Below are positions 44,510 through 54,010 of a stretch of DNA of 64,000 nucleotides, one piece after another. How positions within the stretch are numbered: position 1 is the stretch's first letter; each line of letters begins with the position of its first letter. The stretch covers positions 1 to 64,000 of the forward strand of contig NZ_ATGG01000011.1 in NCBI RefSeq assembly GCF_000413855.1. The letters are read 5' to 3'. Both the position numbers and the translations under genes were made by a program. This DNA is from Acinetobacter gyllenbergii CIP 110306 = MTCC 11365 (lineage in GTDB: Bacteria; Pseudomonadota; Gammaproteobacteria; Pseudomonadales; Moraxellaceae). Below the pieces are notes generated by a model. That model did not search any database. It saw only the letters and a list, made by a program, of their open reading frames with translations, and was not told where the DNA came from.

Positions 44510-45808
44510 CTAATTAATCAGTAGACGTGACTCAAAAGGATATAAGGTCAGGATTTCGGGGCCATTTTCCGTAATCAGAACTTGATTCTCAAGTTTAACG
44601 CCTGACCCACCTTGCTTATGTCCCACGTAACTTTCAACACACAGAACCATATTCGCCTCTAGAACACCATCATAACCATAACTTTCCCAAGCTTCTTTAA
44701 AGTATATACCAGGTGCTTCATCACATAAGCCTACACCATGGTAAAGAAAGGAATAATGGTTATAGTGATTTGGATCATACTGTAAAGCATTGTGCGTAAG
44801 TTCTTTAAAGCTTATACCTGTGCGTAATAATTCGGTATTAAACTGAATTTGATCATATGCCATTTGATAAATATTTTTTTGTTCGGCAGTAGGCGCTTTA
44901 TCTCCACATAACCATGTCCGAGAAGTATCCACACAAATGCCATAAGCACCGATCAGATCGGTATCAAAACCGACCAGATCACCATTTTGGATAATACGCC
45001 CACTACACTCCTGATACCACGGATTGCAGCGTGGGCCTGAGGAGAGCAACCGCGTTTCAATCCATTCGCCACCACGGGCAATATTTTCAGCATGTAAATA
45101 TGACCATAAGCGCTGTTCTGAAATCCCTGGTTCTAAATGCTCATGCATAATTTTTATTGATGTATCTGTAGCATGGACTGCACAACGCATTGCACTGATT
45201 TCGTCTTCACCTTTAATCGCACGTGCAAGTTCCATAATGACTTCACCATTTTGAATACTGAGCCCGAGTTGCTCTAATGCTTTAATACCTTCGTCATTGC
45301 ACTTATCTATGGCAATTTTTTTATTCCCTTTGCTGTATTGTAAAACCACCTCATATATTTCATTCGCCCATTTTTTTACTTGCTCATCAATTCGAGTTCC
45401 AGCACAAAAATAGAACCATGAGATAGAGGGGCGAATGTGTGATATAACCTTGGAATGATCGGCTAAAAAATCACAGTGATCAAACTCCCAGAGGATGACT
45501 TCACCTTCAGCGGATATATAGGTATAGCGTCCAGCATTGTGTAACAACCAGACTTGCATGTTGGTTGTACCTGTTGCATAACGGATATTAATAGGATCGT
45601 ATAATAATATGCCTGCTAGCCCTTGTTGTTTTAATAATTTACAGATGCGATCTAACCGATACTGATGCATGCGGTCGAGATTAGGCATTGTAAGACCAGC
45701 CTGATTCCATTCAGATATTGCTAAGTCACCTGGCCCAATTTGATGCATATTTAAATGTTCTGGATGGCGATTAGTAATGCGGTTTTGGTGAGGTTTTTTA
45801 TTTTTCAT
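44510..45808 (-). CDS. dddP: DddP-type dimethylsulfoniopropionate lyase homologue (M24 fold)
   Basis: 432 residues from ATG 45808, with AAGGA upstream. M24/creatinase fold, resembling marine DddP more than aminopeptidases: INIRYATGTTNMQVW, HAENIARGGEWIETRLL, GPRCNPWYQECSGR, HGVGLCDE and ENQVLITENGPE. All metal ligands are in place: Asp282, Asp284, Asp294, His357, Glu392, Glu407, with Asp363 at the position proposed as catalytic base. DddP splits DMSP to acrylate and dimethyl sulfide. The BCCT carrier gene lies just upstream on the same strand. Related M24 enzymes with other substrates remain possible. Confidence 0.78.
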   Translation of the reverse strand: MKNKKPHQNRITNRHPEHLNMHQIGPGDLAISEWNQAGLTMPNLDRMHQYRLDRICKLLKQQGLAGILLYDPINIRYATGTTNMQVWLLHNAGRYTYISAEGEVILWEFDHCDFLADHSKVISHIRPSISWFYFCAGTRIDEQVKKWANEIYEVVLQYSKGNKKIAIDKCNDEGIKALEQLGLSIQNGEVIMELARAIKGEDEISAMRCAVHATDTSIKIMHEHLEPGISEQRLWSYLHAENIARGGEWIETRLLSSGPRCNPWYQECSGRIIQNGDLVGFDTDLIGAYGICVDTSRTWLCGDKAPTAEQKNIYQMAYDQIQFNTELLRTGISFKELTHNALQYDPNHYNHYSFLYHGVGLCDEAPGIYFKEAWESYGYDGVLEANMVLCVESYVGHKQGGSGVKLENQVLITENGPEILTLYPFESRLLIN

Positions 45809-45974
45809 TCAATTTCCTTGAATAATATGCTTAGTGATCGCTAATGAGTAAATCATCGCGATCTGCTACTAAGCTGTTTCTTGGATAAGTTCTTAAAGCG
45901 CTATTTTAATTTTTTAAGGAGAATCATTTTTAGAATGCTTCTCCTTGCGATGTCCTCGTATCAAACTAAAGAAT

Positions 45975-47639
45975 TTAATCTTTTGGTTCACATGGAGGAT
46001 GCTTTGCTACAACCGCAATATTGGCAATGTCTTCCTGTTTAAATGCCTTCATTAAGGCAAACATTGAAATGGTGAGGAAAACGATAATTGGAAAGCCAAA
46101 TAGAATAACAGCGGCTTGAATTGTTTTTAGGCCACCTGCATAGAGTAAACCTAAACTAATTGCGGTAACGAATAGACACCAAATGATTCGAATACGGATC
46201 GGTGTATCCTTTTCGGAGCGCGTATCTAGAAAACACAGCACATGAGTACCCGCATCTTGAGAAGTCACGAGATAGGTAATCAGTAACAGACAAGTCGCCA
46301 TACTGAGGATTGATCCGAATAATCCACTATCTATGGCATTAAATAATTCAAATACAGCAAGTGTATTATCTTGCTGAGTTGCTTTTACAATGGGTCCACC
46401 CTTAAATTCAACAGCAGCAGGTGAGATTGTTGATGCTTGAGATACCATCGTGTCTGTAGATGGTGCGATTTGATTTTCAATCAATGCCGTTTGTTGTTCA
46501 AAACTTTTACGAACATCTTGTTCAATTTTGAGGGCTGAACCACCAAATACTGCAAACCAAAAGAAAGTCACTAAGGTTGGAACAATCAGCACACCTGAAA
46601 TGAGTTGGCGAATGGTACGTCCTTTAGAAATTTTGGCAATAAACATCCCTACAAATGGGGCCCATGTTGGCCACCATAACCAGTAGAAAGCGGTCCACCA
46701 GTTTTGCCATTCTGAATCTTTTTGGGCATCACTCCATAAACTCATCCCAATAAAGTGCGATGTATAGTTGCCAATGCCTTCGATATATGAATTGGTGATA
46801 TAGCGTGCAGGGCCGATAAACATCAGAATCAAAATGAGTAGGATAGATAAGATAATATTAACTTCTGAAAGACGGCGCATACCTGTGCCAATACCACGTA
46901 CAACTGAGAAGGTTGCAATACTCGACAATGAAATCATGAGAATAAATTGAACAGTAACGCTGACTTCTATATCAAAAACTTTATGCAAGCCTGCATTAAT
47001 CTGTAATACACCGATGGCGAGTGTTTGTGAAATGCCGAAGGTTGTAATAATAATCACAAGTATGTCAACGATATGCCCGATTGGGCCATAAATACGATCG
47101 CCAATAATAGGATGCAAAATTGAACGTAATGAAAAGGGTAAGCCTTTGCGAAATGAAAAGTAGGCAATGGCTAAAGCGGCTAAACAATAAATGGACCAGG
47201 CGTGTAAACCCCAATGAAAATAGGAAATTTGCATTGCCATACTGGCTGCTTCATCGGTTAAGCCTTTGGTAAAAGGGTTGCTTGCATAGTGGTTCATCGG
47301 TTCGGCGACGCCCCAAAACACCAAACCAACTCCCATAGCGCAAGAAAATAGCATGGAGATCCATGCAAAATAGCTATATTCAGGTTGATCTGTATCTTTC
47401 CCGATTTTAAGTAAGCCATATCTGCTACACATCACATACAGCAGGAAAAAGCACATTGCCGACACAGAAGACAAAATAAACCACTTCATATTGTGTAATA
47501 AAACACTGGATAGATCGGCGAATATTTTTCCCGCGGAATCTGCGAAAACAGCACAAAATATAACGAATGCAACTACAAATACTTTTGAAATTATTGAAAC
47601 GACTGAATGAGAATCAGTAGCCCCTGTTGTTATACGCAT
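45975..47639 (-). CDS. BCCT-family betaine/carnitine/choline/DMSP transporter
   Basis: 554 residues from ATG 47639 with a perfect AAGGAGGAG ribosome site; the frame opens at 47663. Twelve membrane segments. WGVAEPMNHYASNP is the conserved substrate-site region, and FYWLWWPTWAPFVGMFIAKISKGRT is the BCCT tryptophan box. An unusual insert of about 60 residues near residue 400 (DVRKSFEQQTALIENQ...) lies between two membrane segments. It imports quaternary ammonium or sulfonium zwitterions with Na+ or H+. The DddP-like gene is 166 bp downstream; the Rieske gene diverges upstream. Confidence 0.88.
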   Translation of the reverse strand: MRITTGATDSHSVVSIISKVFVVAFVIFCAVFADSAGKIFADLSSVLLHNMKWFILSSVSAMCFFLLYVMCSRYGLLKIGKDTDQPEYSYFAWISMLFSCAMGVGLVFWGVAEPMNHYASNPFTKGLTDEAASMAMQISYFHWGLHAWSIYCLAALAIAYFSFRKGLPFSLRSILHPIIGDRIYGPIGHIVDILVIIITTFGISQTLAIGVLQINAGLHKVFDIEVSVTVQFILMISLSSIATFSVVRGIGTGMRRLSEVNIILSILLILILMFIGPARYITNSYIEGIGNYTSHFIGMSLWSDAQKDSEWQNWWTAFYWLWWPTWAPFVGMFIAKISKGRTIRQLISGVLIVPTLVTFFWFAVFGGSALKIEQDVRKSFEQQTALIENQIAPSTDTMVSQASTISPAAVEFKGGPIVKATQQDNTLAVFELFNAIDSGLFGSILSMATCLLLITYLVTSQDAGTHVLCFLDTRSEKDTPIRIRIIWCLFVTAISLGLLYAGGLKTIQAAVILFGFPIIVFLTISMFALMKAFKQEDIANIAVVAKHPPCEPKD

Positions 47640-48163
47640 AACTCCTCCTTGGATGCGTTGCAAATAGCTAAAAACTATTAGCTATCAGATGCGAATAATA
47701 CAGAGTAGTAATGAGGAGGAAGAACACTCAACTGATTTATTCTCATTCATCCGTGAGTTTTAATCATGGGAGATTATGAGAACTCTTGCATAAGTTATTT
47801 TTGAGCTGTAATGAATTCGCAATGAAAGTTACTTTTCCTTTTAAAAAGATGAGCGTCGTTAGGCGCAAGCGGGAGAGAATTTATATGAAGAATCCCCCTC
47901 ATTCTAATAAGGGAATTTCAACAACAATTTTTTATTAATGATGGATCATTCTTCGATTTTTCAAAGAACTCTATTTTTTAATATTTAATTTGATCATAAA
48001 AAATAAATCTGAAGAGCATGATTAAAACTCATAGATACCTAGCTAAAAAGTCGTTTGTGAGACAACTCGATATTTAACACAATCTCCAAAGAAATAGCAG
48101 AGTGTGCAAATCATCTCAGCGCAGGGAGTTCTGCATTCGTTCAAATATAAGGGAGATCATCAG
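47640..48163. promoter_or_regulatory. Divergent control region between BCCT and Rieske genes
   Basis: About 520 AT-rich bases without a gene. Contains a perfect 8-bp inverted repeat at 47664-47685 (ATAGCTAA, 6-nt spacer, TTAGCTAT). The 10-mer TAGCTAAAAA occurs at 47665 and again at 48040 in the same orientation. These are candidate sites for a shared regulator. Confidence 0.5.
47664..47685. promoter_or_regulatory. Inverted repeat upstream of the BCCT gene
   Basis: ATAGCTAA-AAACTA-TTAGCTAT, perfect 8-bp arms, 25 bp before the BCCT start. Confidence 0.5.
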
Positions 48164-49354
48164 ATGAATAGTCGAGTTAGCCAACAATTAATTACGGTTC
48201 AGCAAGTTGATAATGTTTTAAATCCAATTACTGAATCTAATGGTATGCCAAATTTAGCTTATACCAGCAATGAATATTTTAACTTCGAACGCGACAATAT
48301 TTTAAGTAAAACATGGGTGTGTGTGGGTTTTGCTTCGGATTTACCTAAAAATAGTTATGTAAAGCCCGTGAATTTTATGGGTATGCCATTGGTTATGATG
48401 CGTAACCGTGATGGCTTAGTTCAAGTATTTCATAATGTATGCAGCCATCGTGGTATGCAACTGGTACATGATCAAGGTGCGATTGAAGGTGTTATTCGCT
48501 GTCCATATCATTCATGGAGTTATGACCTGAATGGTAATTTAAAAGGTACTCCGCATGTCGGTGGAATTGGTCAGCACAAAGATGAACGTTTTAAGTGTGA
48601 AAAACATGGTTTAAAGGCACTTCGTTCAGCAATTTGGATGGATATGGTCTTCGTTAATATTTCTGGCGATGCCGCAACATTTGAATCGCATATTGCACCG
48701 TTGGTGGAGCGTTGGAAACCTTTCTTAGGTGAAAACGGTTTAGAGCTCATCCGCAGTAGTAAAGTGGGTTCACATTTTGAACTTCCAGTAAAAAGCAATT
48801 GGAAGTTGACTGTTGAAAATTATTGCGAAGCTTATCATTTGCCTTGGGTACATCCAGCGCTAAATACTTACTCCAAACTTGAAGATCATTACAACATTAT
48901 GTTTGAAGATCGCTTTGCAGGTCAGGGTAGTTATAAATATAACCTATCAGCGACAGCAGGCACCCATTTACCAAAATTCCCAACTTGGCCTGAAGAACAA
49001 TTACGCCATGCAGAATATGTTGCTGTATTTCCAAACGTATTGTTAGGTATTCAAGCTGATCATGCATTTGCCATGATGATTGATCCAATTGCGCCAGAAC
49101 AGACCATAGAAAGGCTTCGTCTATATTACGTCAGCGATGAGTCTCTAAATGCCAAATATGATGCATGCCGTGAAGCAACATTGGAATCATGGAAGGTAGT
49201 TTTTGCTGAAGATGTTTTTGCTGTCGAAAACATGCAGAAAGGTCGTCATTCACCAGGTTTTGGTGGAGGGGTTTTTTCTCCTGAAATGGATTTACCAACA
49301 CACTTTTTTCAAAAGTGGTTAGCAACTCAGGCCAAAGCTGCGTTGGAGGCATAA
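48164..49354 (+). CDS. Rieske-type oxygenase, quaternary-ammonium-like
   Basis: 396 residues from ATG 48164, with GGGAG upstream (the frame opens at 48104). Rieske [2Fe-2S] ligands: Cys93-x-His95 and Cys113-x2-His116. The mononuclear iron site is ENYCEAYHLPWVHP, giving His225 and His230, with a late Asp in FAEDVFAVENM. The bridging residue is Glu222 rather than the common Asp; as I recall, Glu here is shared by carnitine and glycine-betaine oxygenases (CntA/GbcA). It probably demethylates or cleaves a quaternary amine. No ferredoxin-type reductase gene is present; a rubredoxin reductase fusion follows two genes later. Confidence 0.85.
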   Translation: MNSRVSQQLITVQQVDNVLNPITESNGMPNLAYTSNEYFNFERDNILSKTWVCVGFASDLPKNSYVKPVNFMGMPLVMMRNRDGLVQVFHNVCSHRGMQLVHDQGAIEGVIRCPYHSWSYDLNGNLKGTPHVGGIGQHKDERFKCEKHGLKALRSAIWMDMVFVNISGDAATFESHIAPLVERWKPFLGENGLELIRSSKVGSHFELPVKSNWKLTVENYCEAYHLPWVHPALNTYSKLEDHYNIMFEDRFAGQGSYKYNLSATAGTHLPKFPTWPEEQLRHAEYVAVFPNVLLGIQADHAFAMMIDPIAPEQTIERLRLYYVSDESLNAKYDACREATLESWKVVFAEDVFAVENMQKGRHSPGFGGGVFSPEMDLPTHFFQKWLATQAKAALEA

Positions 49355-49355
49355 C

Positions 49356-50786
49356 ATGCAACATTACCTGAACTATGTGAATGGTCAGTGGCGAGATGCT
49401 GCACGCCAATTTGAGGTGATCAACCCTGCAACAGCTCATGTTTTTGCAACCGTAGCACGTGCAAGTATCGAAGATGCAGACGCAGCAATGGCTGCGGCTA
49501 GAGGTTGTGTAAACAGTGGTGCACTAATTGATGTACGTCCTGCACAACGTACAACTTGGATGTTAAAAGCAGCAGAAGCAATTCGTGAAATTGCAGAAGA
49601 GGGCGCATTAATCCTATGTCGTGAAAACGGTAAAAATGTTGATACGGCACGTGAAGAATTCGATGAAGCAGCTCGTTATTTTGAATACTACGCAGGTATG
49701 GCAGATAAAATTGAAGGAATCTCAGTCCCTTTAGGTAAAGATTATATTGATTTCACTTCGTATATTCCAATGGGTGTATCGGTTCAGATCGTACCTTGGA
49801 ACTTTCCTGTTTCGATCTGTGCACGTTCACTTGCACCAGCTTTAGCAGCTGGTAATGCCGTGGTGATCAAGTCACCCGAAGTTTCGCCTTTAGGAATGGT
49901 TTTACTCATCAAAGCCATTGAGCAAGCTGGTTTTCCACAAGGTGCAGTGAACTTACTGTGCGGTAAAGGCTCCGAAGTGGGTACTCATTTGGTTAAACAC
50001 CAAGAGACCAATCAGATTGTATTCACGGGTTCCGTTGCAACAGGCCAACACATTTTGAAAGATGCGGCTGAACGTGCAACACCTGCTGTAATGGAGTTAG
50101 GTGGTAAGTCAGCGGCTATCGCTTTTGCAGATGTTGATTTAGAACAGTTACTGCGTAGTGTTAAAGTCGGAATTTTTTATAACTCAGGGCAAGTCTGCTC
50201 AGCAATGTCACGGTTATTAGTACACCGTAGTCGCTATGAAGAAGTTAAAGCAGCGGTCGTTAATCTTGCAGAAAGCCTAACAATAGGAATTGGTGAAAGT
50301 AATGCCGAACTTACACCAGTTGTTTCTAAAGATCAGCAGCAACAGATTCTTGCCATGATTGATAAAGCGCGTGAAGAAGGTGCAAAAATCTTAACAGGTG
50401 GTAGAGCAGCAGATCTAGACGGCTATTTTGTCTTACCTACGATTATTGAAGCAAAAGATGACATGTCGATTGCTCAGGAAGAAGTGTTTGGTCCAGTCAT
50501 GGTGATCATGCCTTTTGATGATGAAGACCAAGCAGTTGCAATTGCTAATGGCACGGACTTCGGTCTTGTTGCTGGTGTGTTTGGTGAAAATCTAAATCAA
50601 ACACTTCGAGTTGCAAATCGTCTTATTGCTGGTCAGGTCTTTATTAACGAATGGTTTGCAGGTGGTATTGAAACACCGTTTGGTGGCGTGGGCTTATCAG
50701 GTTTTGGTCGTGAAAAAGGGCAGGAAGCCATCTACAGTTATGTTCAGACTCGTAACATCGGTATTCGTTTGAGACATAGCGTGTAA
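49356..50786 (+). CDS. NAD(P)-dependent aldehyde dehydrogenase
   Basis: 476 residues. Class I/II ALDH with PWNFPVSICARSLAPALAAGN, catalytic Glu247 in VMELGGKSA and Cys281 in NSGQVCSAMS. EEVFGPVMVI and GGVGLSGFGREKG are typical of betaine-aldehyde-type enzymes. It begins 1 bp after the Rieske stop, so it is co-transcribed. It probably oxidises an aldehyde produced by the oxygenase or the flavoprotein oxidase; the identity is unknown. Confidence 0.9.
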   Translation: MQHYLNYVNGQWRDAARQFEVINPATAHVFATVARASIEDADAAMAAARGCVNSGALIDVRPAQRTTWMLKAAEAIREIAEEGALILCRENGKNVDTAREEFDEAARYFEYYAGMADKIEGISVPLGKDYIDFTSYIPMGVSVQIVPWNFPVSICARSLAPALAAGNAVVIKSPEVSPLGMVLLIKAIEQAGFPQGAVNLLCGKGSEVGTHLVKHQETNQIVFTGSVATGQHILKDAAERATPAVMELGGKSAAIAFADVDLEQLLRSVKVGIFYNSGQVCSAMSRLLVHRSRYEEVKAAVVNLAESLTIGIGESNAELTPVVSKDQQQQILAMIDKAREEGAKILTGGRAADLDGYFVLPTIIEAKDDMSIAQEEVFGPVMVIMPFDDEDQAVAIANGTDFGLVAGVFGENLNQTLRVANRLIAGQVFINEWFAGGIETPFGGVGLSGFGREKGQEAIYSYVQTRNIGIRLRHSV

Positions 50787-50813
50787 TGTGTAAGAAATAA
50801 GGAAATAGACAAG

Positions 50814-52166
50814 ATGAGAAAGTGGTTATGTATTGTCTGTGGCTGGATCTATGATGAAGCGAAAGGCTGGCCTGATGATGGGATAGCACCAGGAACGAAG
50901 TGGGAAGATGTTCCTGATGACTGGATGTGTCCAGAATGTCAGGTGGGTAAAGCTGATTTTGAAATGCTCGATATCACAGATGTTGAGGAGGACGAAATCC
51001 CTCAAGTAGCAGCTGCATTGATTGAGCCCGTGGTGATTATTGGTAGCGGTCATGCGGGTTATCAATTGGCTTCTGCTTTGCGTGCCAAATCTGCAGACTT
51101 GTCTATTACCGTATTTACTGCTGATGATGGTGCTTTATATAGCAAACCCGCATTATCGAATGCTTTGGCATTAGGTAAAGATGGCGATAGTTTAGTTCGT
51201 GAATCTGTTCTGAGCTGGGAACAACGTTTAAATATCCGCGTTTATCCACATACCAAAGTGACTCATATTGATCGGGAAAATAAAAAGCTTCAAACCACAA
51301 TTGGTAATTATCCTTACGGCAGACTCGTACTTGCTACAGGTGCAACACCAGTTGTCATTCCGATTGATGGCGATTCTACGGCAACTATAAGCGTAAATGA
51401 CCTCGCGGATTATTGCCGTTTTCGTCAGCAATTATCAAATAAACAACATGTCACAATTCTTGGAGATGGTCTGATTGGTTGTGAGTTCGCTAATGATTTA
51501 GCTGCACACGGTGTCAAAGTTACCGTTGTTGGGCTAGGTAAATGGGCGATGGAACGTCTTATTCCAGAACCTTTAGGTCATGCACTACAAAATGCACTAA
51601 GCGAGTTAGGCGTAGAGTGGAAATTACAAAATAGTATCCGTTCTATTCAATCAGCTAATGGTCATTACCAATTAACTCTCCAGGATGGTCAATCCGTTGA
51701 AACTGACTTGGTATTAAGTGCAGTCGGTTTAAGACCAAATATTGCACTTGCTCAAGCCGCTGGCCTAGAAACAGCACGCGGAATCTGTACGGGACTAGAT
51801 CACCGCAGTAGCGATCCTACGATTTTTGCTTTGGGTGATTGTGCGGAAGTGAATGGTCAGTGGGCGCCTTATATCAATCCAATCACGCAAGCCTTACCTG
51901 CTTTAGTGAATAATCTTTTAGGTCAGTCAACGGCTGCGGATTTGAAATCAACACCTGTTTTAGTAAAAACACCAATTTTGCCGCTCTCTGTTTTACCTGC
52001 AATGGGGACAGGTGAGTGGAGAGTGGAACAACATGACGGAGAGTTTGCTGCTGGTTTCTACAATGAACAAGGCAGGTTAACAGGCTTTGCCTTACTCGGT
52101 CGTCAATTACAACATCATCGTAGTGAATGGCTAGAGAAACTAGATTCGTGTTCATCCACAGTTTAA
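50814..52166 (+). CDS. Rubredoxin-rubredoxin reductase fusion protein
   Basis: 450 residues. Residues 1-50 are rubredoxin ([20 protein letters not shown] and [14 protein letters not shown] give the four Cys ligands). After a short linker, residues 68-445 form an FAD/NAD(P)H reductase of the AlkT type ([28 protein letters not shown] for NAD(P)H; FALGDCAE near the C-terminus). It takes electrons from NAD(P)H to rubredoxin in one chain. Between a Rieske gene and a flavoprotein gene it is the obvious electron donor for the oxygenase, which is uncommon. Confidence 0.9.
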   Translation: MRKWLCIVCGWIYDEAKGWPDDGIAPGTKWEDVPDDWMCPECQVGKADFEMLDITDVEEDEIPQVAAALIEPVVIIGSGHAGYQLASALRAKSADLSITVFTADDGALYSKPALSNALALGKDGDSLVRESVLSWEQRLNIRVYPHTKVTHIDRENKKLQTTIGNYPYGRLVLATGATPVVIPIDGDSTATISVNDLADYCRFRQQLSNKQHVTILGDGLIGCEFANDLAAHGVKVTVVGLGKWAMERLIPEPLGHALQNALSELGVEWKLQNSIRSIQSANGHYQLTLQDGQSVETDLVLSAVGLRPNIALAQAAGLETARGICTGLDHRSSDPTIFALGDCAEVNGQWAPYINPITQALPALVNNLLGQSTAADLKSTPVLVKTPILPLSVLPAMGTGEWRVEQHDGEFAAGFYNEQGRLTGFALLGRQLQHHRSEWLEKLDSCSSTV

Positions 52167-52183
52167 GTTAAAGGAATAACAAA

Positions 52184-53500
52184 ATGATTGCTTTACCAAA
52201 TGATGATCGTACCTGTGGTTGGTATGCGGCATTACCTCCAGCAGGTCCTGCTAAAAAGTTAATCGGTTCACAAAAAGCAGACTACGCCATTATTGGAGCG
52301 GGTTTCGCAGGATTAGCCGCAGCTCGTAGATTGGCAGAACTCAAGCCAAACGCCCGTATTATTCTAGTAGATGCACAGCGTGTGGCTGAAGGTGCCTCAG
52401 GTCGTAATTCAGGGTTTGTAATTGATTTACCCCATAAATTTGCATTATCACATCCAGATCCTTCGCATAAGCAAAAGTTGTTAAGTCTAAACCGATCTGC
52501 AATTGCACAATTACAAGGTTTAGTCGAGCGCCATAATATTGATTGTCAGTGGTCGGCAGCAGGTAAATATCAAGGTGCGGTAGGTGAAAGAGGTGAAGCT
52601 CATCTCAATCATTTTGAACACTTGATGAAAGATTTAGGTGAACCCTATCGTTGGGTTGAAAAGGCCGAGCTGAAAAAAGTATTAGGAACAGATTTTTATA
52701 GTCGTGCAATTTTTACCCCAGGTTCTTACTTAATGCAACCAGCAGCCTTAGTAAGAGGTATGGGGGAAAATCTACCAGCTAATGTTGAATTATTAGAGCA
52801 ATCACCAATCCGTGATTTAAAACGAAATAATAATCAATGGGTATTAGAAGGTGATCATGGCCTAATCATCACGCCAAAAATCCTTCTAGCAACAAGTATT
52901 TTCACGCGTGAATTTGGATATTTGAAAAATCGCTTATTACCCGTCATGACCTTTGCGAGTTGGACACGTCCACTGACAGACCAAGAAATGAATATTTATC
53001 TGGGTGAATTGGATTGGGGGCTAACACCAGCAGATCATGCTGGAACAACATTACGTATGACAGTAGATCGTCGTATCTTGATCCGCAATACTTATAAACA
53101 TGTACCGAAATACGGTGCCAATATCAGTGATGATAATCGGCACTGGATACAGGCTGATCATCGTAAAGCCTTTTTAGCACGTTATCCAGAGTTAGCTGAT
53201 GTGCCATTTACGCATACTTGGGGCGGTGTTTACGCAATTTCTCGTAACTTCACCAATTTCTTTGGTGAATTAGAAGATGGTGTTTATGCCAGTGCTTGTG
53301 ACAATGGTGTTGGAGCAGCTTGGGGCACAATTTCAGGAACGCTATTAGCTGATTTGGTTGTAGGTGCAGACTCTCAAGCGCTAAGTGATATTCAATTTGT
53401 GACGGGTATGCCCAGTTTAAATCCGCCAGAACCATTTTTAGGTCTAGGCGTGAAGACTCGTATTCGATTTGAAAAATGGCGTAGCCGTAGTGAATTGTAA
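52184..53500 (+). CDS. FAD-dependent amine oxidase (DAO family, PuuB/sarcosine-oxidase-like)
   Basis: 438 residues. The FAD-binding GxGxxG motif is DYAIIGAGFAGLAAARRLAEL, and EGASGRNSGFVID is characteristic of the PuuB/DadA branch. The C-terminal GVYASACDNGVGAAWGTISG matches the family's FAD-adenine contact. It oxidises a C-N bond of a primary or secondary amine, giving an aldehyde and H2O2 or passing electrons on. It would take a demethylated intermediate and feed the ALDH two genes earlier. Confidence 0.85.
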   Translation: MIALPNDDRTCGWYAALPPAGPAKKLIGSQKADYAIIGAGFAGLAAARRLAELKPNARIILVDAQRVAEGASGRNSGFVIDLPHKFALSHPDPSHKQKLLSLNRSAIAQLQGLVERHNIDCQWSAAGKYQGAVGERGEAHLNHFEHLMKDLGEPYRWVEKAELKKVLGTDFYSRAIFTPGSYLMQPAALVRGMGENLPANVELLEQSPIRDLKRNNNQWVLEGDHGLIITPKILLATSIFTREFGYLKNRLLPVMTFASWTRPLTDQEMNIYLGELDWGLTPADHAGTTLRMTVDRRILIRNTYKHVPKYGANISDDNRHWIQADHRKAFLARYPELADVPFTHTWGGVYAISRNFTNFFGELEDGVYASACDNGVGAAWGTISGTLLADLVVGADSQALSDIQFVTGMPSLNPPEPFLGLGVKTRIRFEKWRSRSEL

Positions 53501-53511
53501 GGTAAAAGATA

Positions 53512-53865
53512 ATGAGTGAAGTTCGTTTAGTTGATAGTAAACAATTGATTTTTAACCTACGTGGTGAAACACCTCAAGGTACTGCTTATGTTGCTAGAGC
53601 ATTAGGAGCCGATGTTTCTCCAAATATGGGTATCGGTTTTGCACGTTGGGAAGGGGCGGAAGTGAGTTGGAAGTTACTTTATGACGAAGTCATTTTTGTC
53701 ATTGAAGGCTGTTTTGAACTCACTGCAAATGGACAGAAGTACGAAGTTCGGCCAGGGCAGATGCTCTGGATACCTGAGGGTACAGAACTTATTTATGGTG
53801 GGCATGCCTGCTTTGGTTATGTAGTATACCCAGGCAATTGGAAAGAAATACATGGTTTATCTTGA
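53512..53865 (+). CDS. Small cupin protein, EutQ-like
   Basis: 117 residues, a single cupin barrel. YDEVIFVIEGCFELTANGQKY and VRPGQMLWIPEGTELIY resemble EutQ/cupin_3 proteins. The two-His metal motif of classical cupins is absent, and so are the His/Glu ligands of DddK/DddQ-type DMSP lyases. It may bind a metabolite or act as an accessory protein of the FAD oxidase. It starts 11 bp after the oxidase stop and ends the operon. Confidence 0.75.
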   Translation: MSEVRLVDSKQLIFNLRGETPQGTAYVARALGADVSPNMGIGFARWEGAEVSWKLLYDEVIFVIEGCFELTANGQKYEVRPGQMLWIPEGTELIYGGHACFGYVVYPGNWKEIHGLS

Positions 53866-53887
53866 ACTTAATTCCATCACTTTTAAG

Positions 53888-53918
53888 CTGAAAATTAATT
53901 TTCAGTGTTGGTTTTTTT
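53888..53918 (+). terminator. Terminator after the cupin gene
   Basis: CTGAAAATTAATTTTCAG is a perfect palindrome followed by TGTTGG and TTTTTTT. The gap before the T-run makes it a moderate terminator. Confidence 0.6.
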
Positions 53919-53927
53919 AGATTATGA

Positions 53928-53937
53928 CTCATATGAG
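53928..53937. promoter_or_regulatory. Short palindrome upstream of the porin gene
   Basis: CTCATATGAG, a perfect 10-bp palindrome about 75 bp before the porin start. Confidence 0.3.
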
Positions 53938-54010
53938 CAAAATCTCTTGATTAAAAATGAGGGAGAAATAACCACAGATTTCTCTCCAACATCTATACAA
54001 GGAGATATGA

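Noticed and set aside
45900..45960. Terminator after the BCCT gene (AAGGAGAA / TTCTCCTT)
   Set aside because: No T-run follows on the minus strand; the loop is long, so I did not call it.
53512..53865. Cupin-type DMSP lyase (DddK/DddQ/DddW)
   Set aside because: The two-His/Glu/His metal pattern is absent; the sequence is closer to EutQ-type cupins.
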